Source of the DNA: CAYJAD01 sp964371195 | GTDB taxonomy: Bacteria > Desulfobacterota > Desulfovibrionia > Desulfovibrionales > Desulfovibrionaceae | Length of the DNA stretch: 49,499 nt | Assembly (NCBI GenBank): GCA_964371195.1 | Contig: CAYJLD010000004.1 | Coordinates: forward strand, 1-49,499 | Direction: 5' to 3' | Shown: in pieces, positions 17,298 through 25,663 of the stretch | How the letters are laid out: the number at the start of each line of letters is the position of its first letter | Position numbering within the stretch: position 1 is the first letter of the stretch | Made by a program: the position numbers and the translations under genes | Notes under the pieces: generated by a model | The model's database searches: none | The model's input: only the letters and a program-made list of their open reading frames with translations | Told to the model about the DNA's origin: nothing

Positions 17298-18590
17298 TTA
17301 GAATGTATAGCCGATGGAGAAGGAATAAATATCTGCTCCAACATTACTTGAATAGCCACCCTCAATACCGCTCAAGCTAGAAATAATACCACTAGCTTCT
17401 GTGTCATTATAGCTGGTTGGATAAATCCACAAGTGAGCATAAGCAAGGTCCACAGTCCAATTATCCCACTCAAATCCAACACCTAGAGTTAGCACATCGC
17501 GACCATTGGTTGGCATAAGAAAGTCAGCATATTTTTGATTGGTAACGGCAGTTTCATGCCAATAACCTGCGCGCAAGGTTAGCCAATCAAGAGGGCTATA
17601 TTCAACACTTGCATTGAAATTCCAGCCATCTTTCCATAATTTATCACTTTTTGCGGTGTAATTAGTGGATGGTGTAAAATATATATCCAATTCCTTAAAG
17701 CTAGACCAGCGTGTCCACACAGTACCAACTTCAAAGCTTAAATTATCTAACGGCTTATAGGTAATACCAAAGGAAACAGAATCGGGTAAGTAAATTGTTC
17801 CGCTAACATTGGTATCGTATTGATTTGGTGTTCCATCAATAGTAGAGGCTTGGGAACTTCCAAAATCAGCAGTACCATAAATATTTTGAGCAACTTGGCT
17901 TTTATAAGTTAAACCTGCAGACCACTGTTCATTGAATTTTGCATGCACAGCCAAGTGATAACCTACGCCAATACCAGCACCTTCTACAAAGAGGGAATTG
18001 TCTTTAATTACTGGCTGACGTGTAGCAGTATTAATACCTGCAAGAGTAGGCACTTGGCTTCCCATATACATAGTCATATACATAAGCTCAACACCAGCTG
18101 CCACAGAAAACATATCATTGATTTTATAAGCAATGGTTGGCACAAAGGAGGTGCTTTGCAAACCAACGGTATAAACATTATAACGTCCGCGCCAGTCATC
18201 GGCGTATTCATTGCCAAGACCAAAGCGTGTGAACATACCTGCACCAAACCATAAGGAATCATTAAATTGATAGGTCAAATAGGCATGGGGTGGAACCCAT
18301 ATATTTGGTTTGGTAGATGTTAAATGGTTATCACCACCGCCCTTGGTATAAATACTACCATATGGGGCCACAAATGACGCACCACCCATGACGTTAAGGC
18401 CAGGTAATTGTGTGATACCAGCAGCATTATAGGCTAGAGCCGAAGGATCATCGGCACGACCAATCATACCACCAGCAAGGCCAAGACCACGGGCACTCCA
18501 CTCTGTCATGGCGAAGCCTTCGGCAAAGGCTGTGCCTCCGAGACATAACATTAATAAAGCCGTAAAAAATAATGAACGAATTTTCAACAT
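17298..18590 (-). CDS. OmpP1/FadL/TodX-family outer-membrane transport protein
   Basis: A 430-residue outer-membrane beta-barrel of the FadL family, which admits hydrophobic molecules such as fatty acids or aromatics. Residues 1-22 (MLKIRSLFFTALLMLCLGGTAFA) are a signal peptide. The mature start EGFAMTEWSARGLGLAGGMIGRADDPSALAYNAAGITQLPG is the classic FadL hatch region, followed by alternating strands and a C-terminal aromatic ending (FSIGYTF) expected for BAM-recognised barrels. Start 18590 has a GGGGG ribosome site; the longer frame from 18713 would bury the signal peptide and is rejected. Monocistronic. Substrate unknown. Confidence 0.88.
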   Translation of the reverse strand: MLKIRSLFFTALLMLCLGGTAFAEGFAMTEWSARGLGLAGGMIGRADDPSALAYNAAGITQLPGLNVMGGASFVAPYGSIYTKGGGDNHLTSTKPNIWVPPHAYLTYQFNDSLWFGAGMFTRFGLGNEYADDWRGRYNVYTVGLQSTSFVPTIAYKINDMFSVAAGVELMYMTMYMGSQVPTLAGINTATRQPVIKDNSLFVEGAGIGVGYHLAVHAKFNEQWSAGLTYKSQVAQNIYGTADFGSSQASTIDGTPNQYDTNVSGTIYLPDSVSFGITYKPLDNLSFEVGTVWTRWSSFKELDIYFTPSTNYTAKSDKLWKDGWNFNASVEYSPLDWLTLRAGYWHETAVTNQKYADFLMPTNGRDVLTLGVGFEWDNWTVDLAYAHLWIYPTSYNDTEASGIISSLSGIEGGYSSNVGADIYSFSIGYTF

Positions 18591-18783
18591 GAAGCCCCCA
18601 ATTTGATTTTTAGGAAATAAAACTACATACTTTGCAAAAGTCCAAGAACTGCGACGTAGCTTGGACAAAAAAGAGAAGCAGTGCATATGCCAAACTCCCT
18701 CTAATCCCCACACATACTACTCAAACTGCAACATAGTCTTACTGCAAAAAAAAAGAGTATTACTACATTAATCAGTCGTGGGA

Positions 18784-21138
18784 TTAGAGCATACTTATGG
18801 GGTCAAGGTCAAGTGAAACTCTAATGTTTTGCTGGTCAATTTTTTTGAGTAATAAGGCATATACTTGGCGAAGGCTATTCCACCCCTTACTTTTAAGCAA
18901 GCAATGTACGCGCCTTTTGCCACGCAAGAGGGCTAAAGGAGCTGGAGCTGGGCCCAGCACTATAACATCGTGCTCTTGCCCTAATTTACGCAAATTTGCA
19001 CCTAATTCTTCTATCATACTAGCGCCTTGCTCCAATTCACGAGCATAGCTTATACGAATTAAAGCCAAGAAAACAAAAGGAGGATAAAGCCGCTTAGCTC
19101 GCCTTGCTAGTTCATCGGTATAAAAACCTTCATAATCTGCATTATGAATATATTGCCAACAATAGTGTTTAATATCACGAGTTTGAATTAATACTGCCCC
19201 AGGTTTATTTCCCCTACCTGCTCGACCTGCTGATTGTAGCAATAATTGAAATGTGCGTTCTGCCGCTCTATAATCAGGTAGGTTTAAGCCCACATCGGCA
19301 TCAGCCACCAAGGCTAAGGTTACATTGGGGAAATGATGGCCCTTGGATAACATTTGTGTGCCCACTAAAATCTGTGATTCACCATGTGCAAAACTGCGCA
19401 AAATTTCTTCCACGCGTCCTTCGCGGCGTGTGCTATCTCTATCCAGGCGTAGAACTGGTTTTGAGGTAAAATTATTTACATATTCGGCAACCTTTTCTGT
19501 GCCATCACCCATAGGTAAATAATGTAGGCCCTTACAATGGGGACAAATTGAGGGGAAATCCACATTATATCCACAATAGTGGCACATTAATTTTTCTCTT
19601 GATTTGTGGTATGTTAGACCTATTTCACAATGCGGACATTTGGCGACCTTACCACATTGGAGGCAATACATAAGTGGAGCATAGCCACGCCTATTAAGTA
19701 AAATTACAGCCTGCTCGCCACGCTGCAAAGTTTCTATTAAAGCTTGCTCACTAGCTTTTGCTAAGATGTTACCCGAGCCAGATTGATTGCCTATGTCAAC
19801 CAAGTTTATCTCTGGCAATGTACCCCCACCTACACGATTGGCTAGCAATTGCACTGGCAATTGCTTTTCCTTAGTGGCATAATAAGTTTTTATATCAGGT
19901 GTTGCCGAACCAAGAACAAGCAAACCTTTTTGCTGGCTAATTCTAAACCATGCCACCTCTTTAGCGTGGTAATGCAATTTTTCATCTTGCTTATAGGATG
20001 CATCATGCTCTTCATCTAAAACTATAGTTCCTAAGTTGGATATGGGTAAAAACAGAGCTGAGCGCGTACCTACCACTATACAAGGTTCTTTAAATGAGGC
20101 TAAAGTCCTAAATAAGTGTTCACGCTTAGCCGGATTTTGATAGCCATGATACAAAAAAACAGGCATGTGTGGTAAGGCCAAGTCTGCATCACGCTTAAGC
20201 TTTAAGGCTAAAGCAACCTCTGGGGCTAGTAATAAAATAGATTTATTTTGTGCAAAACAAAGCTTAGCAAGTTCTAAATATACCGCTGTTTTACCACTAC
20301 CAGTCACCCCAAAAAGTAAATGACTTTGAGCATTCTCACTATTTAAGCCTAACTCTAAAGCCTTAAGCGCTTGAGCTTGGGCCTTAGAAAGTTCAAAATC
20401 CAAGGCTGGTGGGGGTAAAAGCTCCAATCCATCTTCTTCAATATGGCCTTGGCATAACGACACATATTTATTTTTTATTAAGCTTGTTAAGGCAGATGTT
20501 ATACTGGTACTGCTACTCCCACTTAAAGCCTGACTCAAGGTGCGTCTACTGGTGCTACCCTTTTCATGCAAATAGTCCAAAATAGCAATCTGCCGCTTGG
20601 CTAAAGGCCGCACTGGCCATGGAGGATCTATTTCCAAAACGCATATCTCGGTACTAGCTGCATCTTGCCTTGGCAAAAGCATTTCAGCTTCACCAGATAA
20701 TAGCATACAAGCTAGCTCTTGCTGCTCTTTATGTGGTAGGGTACATATGGATTTTAAATTTAATATTTTAGCTTTTCCAGCCACAAAATAACGCAACTTT
20801 ACATGGTTTAAACGTAAGCCCACTGGCAAAATATGACCTAGAATATCACCTACGGTACGATATTGCCGCAAAGCTAACTGTTCAATCATTTCCATATAGC
20901 CTGCATCAAGGATTACTTTGCGCTCTAAAGGCCAGGCAATAGATTTTATTTTAATATTTTTAGGTGGTTCTGTATTGTCACTACTAACAATAACAGCCGC
21001 GCGCATGCTCTTACCAAGGGGTACGACTACCCTTAAGCCCTTGGTAAAAAAACATTTTTCACTTTGCGGCCACCATTCAGGAGCAACATAGGTTAGAGTA
21101 GCAAAGGGAGGACTTAATAGGGCAACATTATAATACAT
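18784..21138 (-). CDS. priA: Primosomal protein N' (replication restart helicase PriA)
   Basis: A 784-residue helicase that reloads the replisome at stalled forks. Seen: an N-terminal DNA-binding part, Walker A GVTGSGKT (about 279-286), the DEEH box (VLDEEHDASYKQ), helicase motif GSATPDI, and a cysteine-rich zinc region (CLQCGKVAKCPHC, CHYCGYNVDFPSICPHC), then LVGTQMLSKGHHFPNVTLALVADADVGLNLPDYRAAERTFQLLLQSAGRAGRG. Length is typical. It stands alone on the minus strand, with a family B element upstream of its start. Confidence 0.96.
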   Translation of the reverse strand: MYYNVALLSPPFATLTYVAPEWWPQSEKCFFTKGLRVVVPLGKSMRAAVIVSSDNTEPPKNIKIKSIAWPLERKVILDAGYMEMIEQLALRQYRTVGDILGHILPVGLRLNHVKLRYFVAGKAKILNLKSICTLPHKEQQELACMLLSGEAEMLLPRQDAASTEICVLEIDPPWPVRPLAKRQIAILDYLHEKGSTSRRTLSQALSGSSSTSITSALTSLIKNKYVSLCQGHIEEDGLELLPPPALDFELSKAQAQALKALELGLNSENAQSHLLFGVTGSGKTAVYLELAKLCFAQNKSILLLAPEVALALKLKRDADLALPHMPVFLYHGYQNPAKREHLFRTLASFKEPCIVVGTRSALFLPISNLGTIVLDEEHDASYKQDEKLHYHAKEVAWFRISQQKGLLVLGSATPDIKTYYATKEKQLPVQLLANRVGGGTLPEINLVDIGNQSGSGNILAKASEQALIETLQRGEQAVILLNRRGYAPLMYCLQCGKVAKCPHCEIGLTYHKSREKLMCHYCGYNVDFPSICPHCKGLHYLPMGDGTEKVAEYVNNFTSKPVLRLDRDSTRREGRVEEILRSFAHGESQILVGTQMLSKGHHFPNVTLALVADADVGLNLPDYRAAERTFQLLLQSAGRAGRGNKPGAVLIQTRDIKHYCWQYIHNADYEGFYTDELARRAKRLYPPFVFLALIRISYARELEQGASMIEELGANLRKLGQEHDVIVLGPAPAPLALLRGKRRVHCLLKSKGWNSLRQVYALLLKKIDQQNIRVSLDLDPISML

Positions 21139-21184
21139 GACTTTAGATTAGGATATAGAAATTTAATTACCATCATATAAGTTT

Positions 21185-21367
21185 CACGTGATTCCGATTT
21201 AGAAAATATACTACTAACAAAACTCTTTGCCGAGGCAATGTGTGAGGTTGGGGAAGGTTTTTTGAGCAATTATCCGGCGGTGAAGCAACGCGAAAGTGCC
21301 GAGCCGCGAAAAAAACTTTACCAAACATCACACATTCAGCTAAAAATAGCCAAATCGAAATGACGTG
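21185..21367. mobile_element. MITE-like element family B, copy 1 (183 bp, 10-bp target duplication)
   Basis: Ends are 16-bp inverted repeats CACGTGATTCCGATTT and, at the far end on the other strand, CACGTCATTTCGATTT (14 of 16 match). Exactly outside lie identical 10-bp direct repeats ATATAAGTTT (21175-21184 and 21368-21377), a target-site duplication. Inside, a second inverted pair AATGTGTGAGGTTGGGG / AATGTGTGATGTTTGGT lets the whole element fold into a long hairpin. No reading frame of note. It fills most of the gap between priA and galU. Confidence 0.85.
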
Positions 21368-21397
21368 ATATAAGTTTAGCCTAAAAATTAAATTTAT

Positions 21398-21452
21398 TAA
21401 AAAAATTTATGACGACAGAAAGTTAATATAATTCAACCTCTGTCGCCATAAA
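21398..21452 (-). terminator. Terminator of galU
   Basis: On the minus strand ATGGCGACAGA pairs with TCTGTCGTCAT (one mismatch), then AAATTTTTTTAAT. It lies shortly past the galU stop and ends the htpX-pyrR-glmM-galU run. Confidence 0.7.
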
Positions 21453-21459
21453 CAAAAAC

Positions 21460-22332
21460 TTACTTAAATTGTAGTATATTTTTTAATAAGCTTATGAGGT
21501 CATAGCGTAAATCCTCATCTTGAATAGCAAAATATACATTGGCCGTTAAGTATTCTGCCCAATCACCAGCATCAAAACGACGTCCGGACATTTTTACTGC
21601 AAGCATACCCCTGTCTTTAGCTAAAGCTTGCAAAGCATCGGTAAGCTGCAACTCACCACCATGCCCTGGGGTAGTTTTTTCTAGATAGTCAAATATGTCA
21701 GGAGTTAATACATATCGACCCACAATAGCTAAGCGTGATGGGGCTTTTTCTTGCGCTGGTTTTTCAACCATATCATTAATGCGAAAAACACCATTGGCTA
21801 TTTCTGTGCCATCAATAATACCATAGCGATCTACCTTATCTTGTGGAACTTCCATAACCCCAATGACAGGCATATGTTCTGCCTCAGCCACTTGAATTAA
21901 CTGTTGAATACCAGGCACACCGCCAAACATAAGGTCATCTCCAACCATGATGGCAAAGTCCTCACCGCGCACAAGCTCCTTAGCACAAAGCACAGCATGC
22001 CCAAGGCCAAGTTGCTTTTTTTGACGCACAGACATAATATTAACCATTTCTGCTACTTCGCGCACCATTTCAAGCTTATCATGTTTACCAGCGCGCTCCA
22101 AAACCCCTTCCAACTGTAAATTATAGTCAAAGTGATCTTCAATAACGCTTTTATCTTTGTTGGTTACAAAAATAACATCTTCAATGCCGGATTTAATTGC
22201 TTCTTCCACAACATATTGAATTACTGGTTTATTATATATGGGGAGCATTTCCTTAGGAATATTTTTACTGGCGGGTAATGAGCGAGTTCCCCAACCAGCC
22301 ACAGGTATGACAACCTTACGTAGTCTGTTCAT
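21460..22332 (-). CDS. galU: UTP-glucose-1-phosphate uridylyltransferase
   Basis: A 290-residue nucleotidyltransferase that makes UDP-glucose for envelope polysaccharides. The pyrophosphorylase loop reads VIPVAGWGTRSLPASKNIPKEMLPI; further family blocks are KPVIQYVVEEAIKSGIEDVIFVTN, GLGHAVLCAKELV, FAIMVGDDLMFGG and VEKPAQEKAPSRLAIVGRYVLTPDIFDYLE. The usual bacterial GAGLGTR loop is GWGTR here, a small variation (Ala/Gly to Trp) common enough not to suggest loss of function. It is 20 bases downstream of glmM on the same strand, so the two sugar-nucleotide genes are probably co-transcribed. Confidence 0.95.
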   Translation of the reverse strand: MNRLRKVVIPVAGWGTRSLPASKNIPKEMLPIYNKPVIQYVVEEAIKSGIEDVIFVTNKDKSVIEDHFDYNLQLEGVLERAGKHDKLEMVREVAEMVNIMSVRQKKQLGLGHAVLCAKELVRGEDFAIMVGDDLMFGGVPGIQQLIQVAEAEHMPVIGVMEVPQDKVDRYGIIDGTEIANGVFRINDMVEKPAQEKAPSRLAIVGRYVLTPDIFDYLEKTTPGHGGELQLTDALQALAKDRGMLAVKMSGRRFDAGDWAEYLTANVYFAIQDEDLRYDLISLLKNILQFK

Positions 22333-22352
22333 TTAATTGCCTTTTTAAAATA

Positions 22353-23702
22353 TTAACATAGTTCGTCTTGCACACATTTAGCTAATTCTTTAGCATAATT
22401 TTGCACCTTAATATGATCTTCGCCTTCCACCATTACTCGACATAATGCCTCTGTACCAGAATAACGCAAAAGCACACGTCCGCGGTCTTTTAACTCTTTT
22501 TGAATATTTTTCACAGTCTTAGCTATGCTTGGCACATCCTCAAAGGGTAGCTTTTTACCAACTTTAATATTGATGAGCTCTTGCGGATATGGTGTAAGCA
22601 AGCCAGCAAGCTCCGAAAGAGGACGTTGCCTTTCGCGCATATACCTTAAAATTTGCAAAGCGGCAAGTAAACCATCACCTGTTGTACTATATTGTCTAAA
22701 AATAATATGTCCCGACTGCTCTCCACCAAGCATAACATTAGCTTTACGCATGGCTTCCATAACATATCTATCACCAACATCGGTGCGCATCAAAACTCCA
22801 CCGCGTTCGCGCATAAAAACTTCTAAAGCCATATTACTCATAACTGTAGCCACTAAAGTATTATTAGGTAGCTCACCACGCTCCATCATGGCAGAGGCAC
22901 ATAGGGCCATAATTTGGTCGCCATCTAAAATAATACCTTTTTCATCCACCACAATTAAACGATCTGCATCACCATCTAATGCAATGCCAATGTCAGCACG
23001 TACTTCTTTTACTTTATCAGCAACATGCTGTGGAAATAATGAACCACAATTATCATTTATATTAATTCCATTGGGTTCTGTGTTAAGCTTAATTACTTCC
23101 GCACCTAGCTCTTGCAAAGCTAAGGGAGCAACCTTATAGCTTGCCCCATGCGCACAATCTATAACAATACGTAAGCCATCTAAAGTTAAATGTGGAGGAA
23201 AACAACTTTTTGTATAAACAATATAACGACCACCAGCGTCTTGAACCCTAGTGGCACGCCCCACATCCTCAGCCTTAGGATAAGGCCAACTATCTGTGGA
23301 CATAACCATTCTAGCAATTTCATCTTCCACATCATCAGGTAACTTAAAACCTTCTGCATCAAAAAATTTTATCCCATTATCTTTATATGGATTATGTGAA
23401 GCAGAAATAACAATACCAAAATCTGCACGCATGCTACGTGTTAAAAAAGAAATAGCCGGCGTTGGTAAAGGACCTGTTAAAATCACATTCATGCCAGCAG
23501 CGCATAAGCCAGCTGTAAGCGCATTTTCAAAAATATATCCAGAAAGACGCGTATCCTTACCTATCACTACTTTATGTCTATGATTTCCACGACGAAAGCA
23601 AATACCAGCTGCAAGCCCCAAACGCAAAGCAATTTCAGGGGTCATAGGATAAGTATTTACCTTACCACGCACACCATCTGTGCCAAAAAGCCGTGATTGC
23701 AT
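22353..23702 (-). CDS. glmM: Phosphoglucosamine mutase
   Basis: A 449-residue enzyme interconverting glucosamine-6-phosphate and glucosamine-1-phosphate, for UDP-GlcNAc and peptidoglycan. Seen: the start MQSRLFGTDGVRGKVN, the phosphoserine loop GIVISASHNPYKDNGIKFF (Ser102), the metal loop ALDGDADRLIVVD, the sugar loop GGEQSGHIIF and the phosphate-binding RYSGTEALCRVMVEG. Length is typical. It lies between pyrR and galU. Confidence 0.97.
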   Translation of the reverse strand: MQSRLFGTDGVRGKVNTYPMTPEIALRLGLAAGICFRRGNHRHKVVIGKDTRLSGYIFENALTAGLCAAGMNVILTGPLPTPAISFLTRSMRADFGIVISASHNPYKDNGIKFFDAEGFKLPDDVEDEIARMVMSTDSWPYPKAEDVGRATRVQDAGGRYIVYTKSCFPPHLTLDGLRIVIDCAHGASYKVAPLALQELGAEVIKLNTEPNGININDNCGSLFPQHVADKVKEVRADIGIALDGDADRLIVVDEKGIILDGDQIMALCASAMMERGELPNNTLVATVMSNMALEVFMRERGGVLMRTDVGDRYVMEAMRKANVMLGGEQSGHIIFRQYSTTGDGLLAALQILRYMRERQRPLSELAGLLTPYPQELINIKVGKKLPFEDVPSIAKTVKNIQKELKDRGRVLLRYSGTEALCRVMVEGEDHIKVQNYAKELAKCVQDELC

Positions 23703-23759
23703 ATAAACTCCTAGCTTTTACCTAACATCATACATCAAAATGCTACAAAATATTTAATG

Positions 23760-24287
23760 TTATAGTATGTGGACCTCGTCCTTACCATCACGTTCATTTA
23801 TCAATACATTAATATGTTCATCCTTGCGCGTGCTAATATTCCTACCCACATACTTTGCTTCAATGGGTAATTCTCTATGCCCACGATCAATAAGCACTAA
23901 TAATTCAACGCACTTTGGACGACCATAATCAAGTAAGGCTTCAAGGGCTGCTCGAATAGTTCTGCCAGTATAAAGCACATCATCTATAAGAATAATATTT
24001 TTATCATCAACGACATCTTCAATATTTGACTGCCCAATATATGGGGTAGCATCAAGGCTTGTCCAATCATCACGATATAGATTGATATCTAACGAGCCAA
24101 AGGCAATCTTGCTCTGAAGACGATTTTCTAATATATTTTTAACCCTTTTTGCAATATCAACACCACGCCTTTGAATGCCTACTAGCATGACTTTATCACA
24201 TGTACCATGAGTTTCTATAATTTGAGAGGCAAGTCTTTCTAAAATACGTGACATTTCCTCAGCTTGCACCAAGACGCGGCTTTGCAT
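23760..24287 (-). CDS. pyrR: Bifunctional PyrR pyrimidine regulator / uracil phosphoribosyltransferase
   Basis: A 175-residue PRTase-fold protein. In the family it binds pyr mRNA to attenuate pyrimidine genes and can convert uracil to UMP. The PRPP motif is IILIDDVLYTGRTIRAALEALLDYGRP (about 79-105); GIQRRGVDIAKRV and VLIDRGHRELPIEAKYVGRNIST are also diagnostic. Length is typical. No pyrimidine genes are adjacent. In many Gram-negatives the RNA-binding role is uncertain, so only the family is firm. Confidence 0.92.
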   Translation of the reverse strand: MQSRVLVQAEEMSRILERLASQIIETHGTCDKVMLVGIQRRGVDIAKRVKNILENRLQSKIAFGSLDINLYRDDWTSLDATPYIGQSNIEDVVDDKNIILIDDVLYTGRTIRAALEALLDYGRPKCVELLVLIDRGHRELPIEAKYVGRNISTRKDEHINVLINERDGKDEVHIL

Positions 24288-24332
24288 ATTTCCTCCAGCA
24301 AAATATATCTAACCAGATAAATTATTAAAAAT

Positions 24333-25199
24333 CTAACTTCCAGCAGATCTGGCCATATTTTGTAAGCGTGCAACCCTTTCCTCAATAGGTGGGTGCGTAC
24401 TAAATAAATTGGCCATACCACCACCAAAAAGCGGCGATACAATAAACATTTGCTCAGTGCTAGCATTACCATTTTGCATGGGTATTTGTTTATTATAATT
24501 TTGCAGTTTATGCAAAGCACCGGCCAATGCCAAAGGCTGTCCACTAATAGCTGCACCTGTATCATCTGCTAGGTATTCTCTTGAGCGCGATATGGCCATT
24601 TGAATAAGGGCTGCAGCAACAGGCGCTAAGAATGCAAGCAAAAGCCCTCCCAAAAATCCACCAGAATTACCTTCCCCATCGTCATTACGCCCAATACCAA
24701 ATATAGCTGCAAATTGCATCATATTGGCAATGGAAACAATGGCTGAAGCCAAAACACCAGCCACGGTTTGAATAAGAATATCACGGTTGGCAATATGACC
24801 TATTTCATGCGCAATAACTCCGCGTAACTCCTCAGGGGTTAAAAGGCGCATTATGCCTTCTGTCACAGCCACAACACCATGCTCAGGGTTTCGCCCAGTA
24901 GCAAAAGCATTGGGAGCTTGTTCAGGTATAATGCAAACCCTAGGCTTTGGAATACCAGCCCTAGCAGAAAGCTCCTCCACCATGGCATGCAGAGCAGGAG
25001 CATCAGATGGAGAAAGCTCTTTAGCTTTATACATGGATAAAACTATTTTGTCTGAATACCAATAAGAACCTACATTCATAAGCAAAGCTAGACCAAAAGC
25101 AATGATAATACCTGTCCTACCACCAAGGGCCCCACCAAGTACAATAATCAAACCAGAAAGCAAGGCTAAGAGTAATACGGTTTTTATTTGACTTGTCAT
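24333..25199 (-). CDS. htpX: Protease HtpX homolog
   Basis: A 288-residue inner-membrane zinc protease for quality control of membrane proteins. Two N-terminal membrane segments (about 7-27 and 30-48) precede the zinc motif HEIGH (131-135); two more hydrophobic segments follow (about 145-165 and 180-200), and the third ligand region is SREYLADDTGA. The tail LFSTHPPIEERVARLQNMA is typical. Length is typical. First gene of the minus-strand run to galU; regulation not apparent. Confidence 0.95.
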   Translation of the reverse strand: MTSQIKTVLLLALLSGLIIVLGGALGGRTGIIIAFGLALLMNVGSYWYSDKIVLSMYKAKELSPSDAPALHAMVEELSARAGIPKPRVCIIPEQAPNAFATGRNPEHGVVAVTEGIMRLLTPEELRGVIAHEIGHIANRDILIQTVAGVLASAIVSIANMMQFAAIFGIGRNDDGEGNSGGFLGGLLLAFLAPVAAALIQMAISRSREYLADDTGAAISGQPLALAGALHKLQNYNKQIPMQNGNASTEQMFIVSPLFGGGMANLFSTHPPIEERVARLQNMARSAGS

Positions 25200-25375
25200 T
25201 TAACATATCTCCTAATTAAAATTGTATGCATTTTTGCAACAGCAATTTACAATATAATACCTTTTTTGCGCCTGACTACTGCCATCATACAAAATAATCT
25301 CATGCAAAAGTATGGTACTATAAAAATATGTTATTTATTTGGCAAGAACTTATATACTTAGCCTTGCATAGGGAA

Positions 25376-25558
25376 CAGGTCATTCCAGTTTGGCTATTTT
25401 TAGCTGAATGTGTGATGTTCAGTAAAGTTTTTTTCGCGGCTCGGCACTTTCGCGTTGCTTCACCGCCGGCTAATTGCTCAAAAACCTTCCCCAACCTCAC
25501 ACATTGCCTCGGCAAAGAGTTCTGCTCATAGTAATATTTTCTAAATCGGAATCACGTG
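25376..25558. mobile_element. MITE-like element family B, copy 2 (183 bp, inverted)
   Basis: The same 183-bp element as at 21185-21367, in the opposite orientation and exactly the same length, roughly 90% identical by eye. Here the right end is CACGTG-type and the left end has decayed to CAGGTCATTCCAGTTT. Flanks are GCATAGGGAA (25366-25375) and GCATAGGAAT (25559-25568), 8 of 10 matching, consistent with an older target duplication. The rest of the 25200-25663 gap is AT-rich leader on both sides. Confidence 0.82.
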
Positions 25559-25663
25559 GCATAGGAATGCCATTCCCACTGACATATAATATTTCTTTAC
25601 CCAAAACGAAAAAAAAATTATCATATGGCTTTGATTGCATTTTTTCAACAGCATGTTATCTTT

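Noticed and set aside
22525..23139. 204-codon open frame on the plus strand inside glmM
   Set aside because: Antisense shadow of a strongly conserved gene; composition is serine/proline-rich as expected from a complementary frame.
24239..24565. Open frame on the minus strand between pyrR and htpX
   Set aside because: It overlaps the well-supported ends of both genes in another frame and has no family resemblance.
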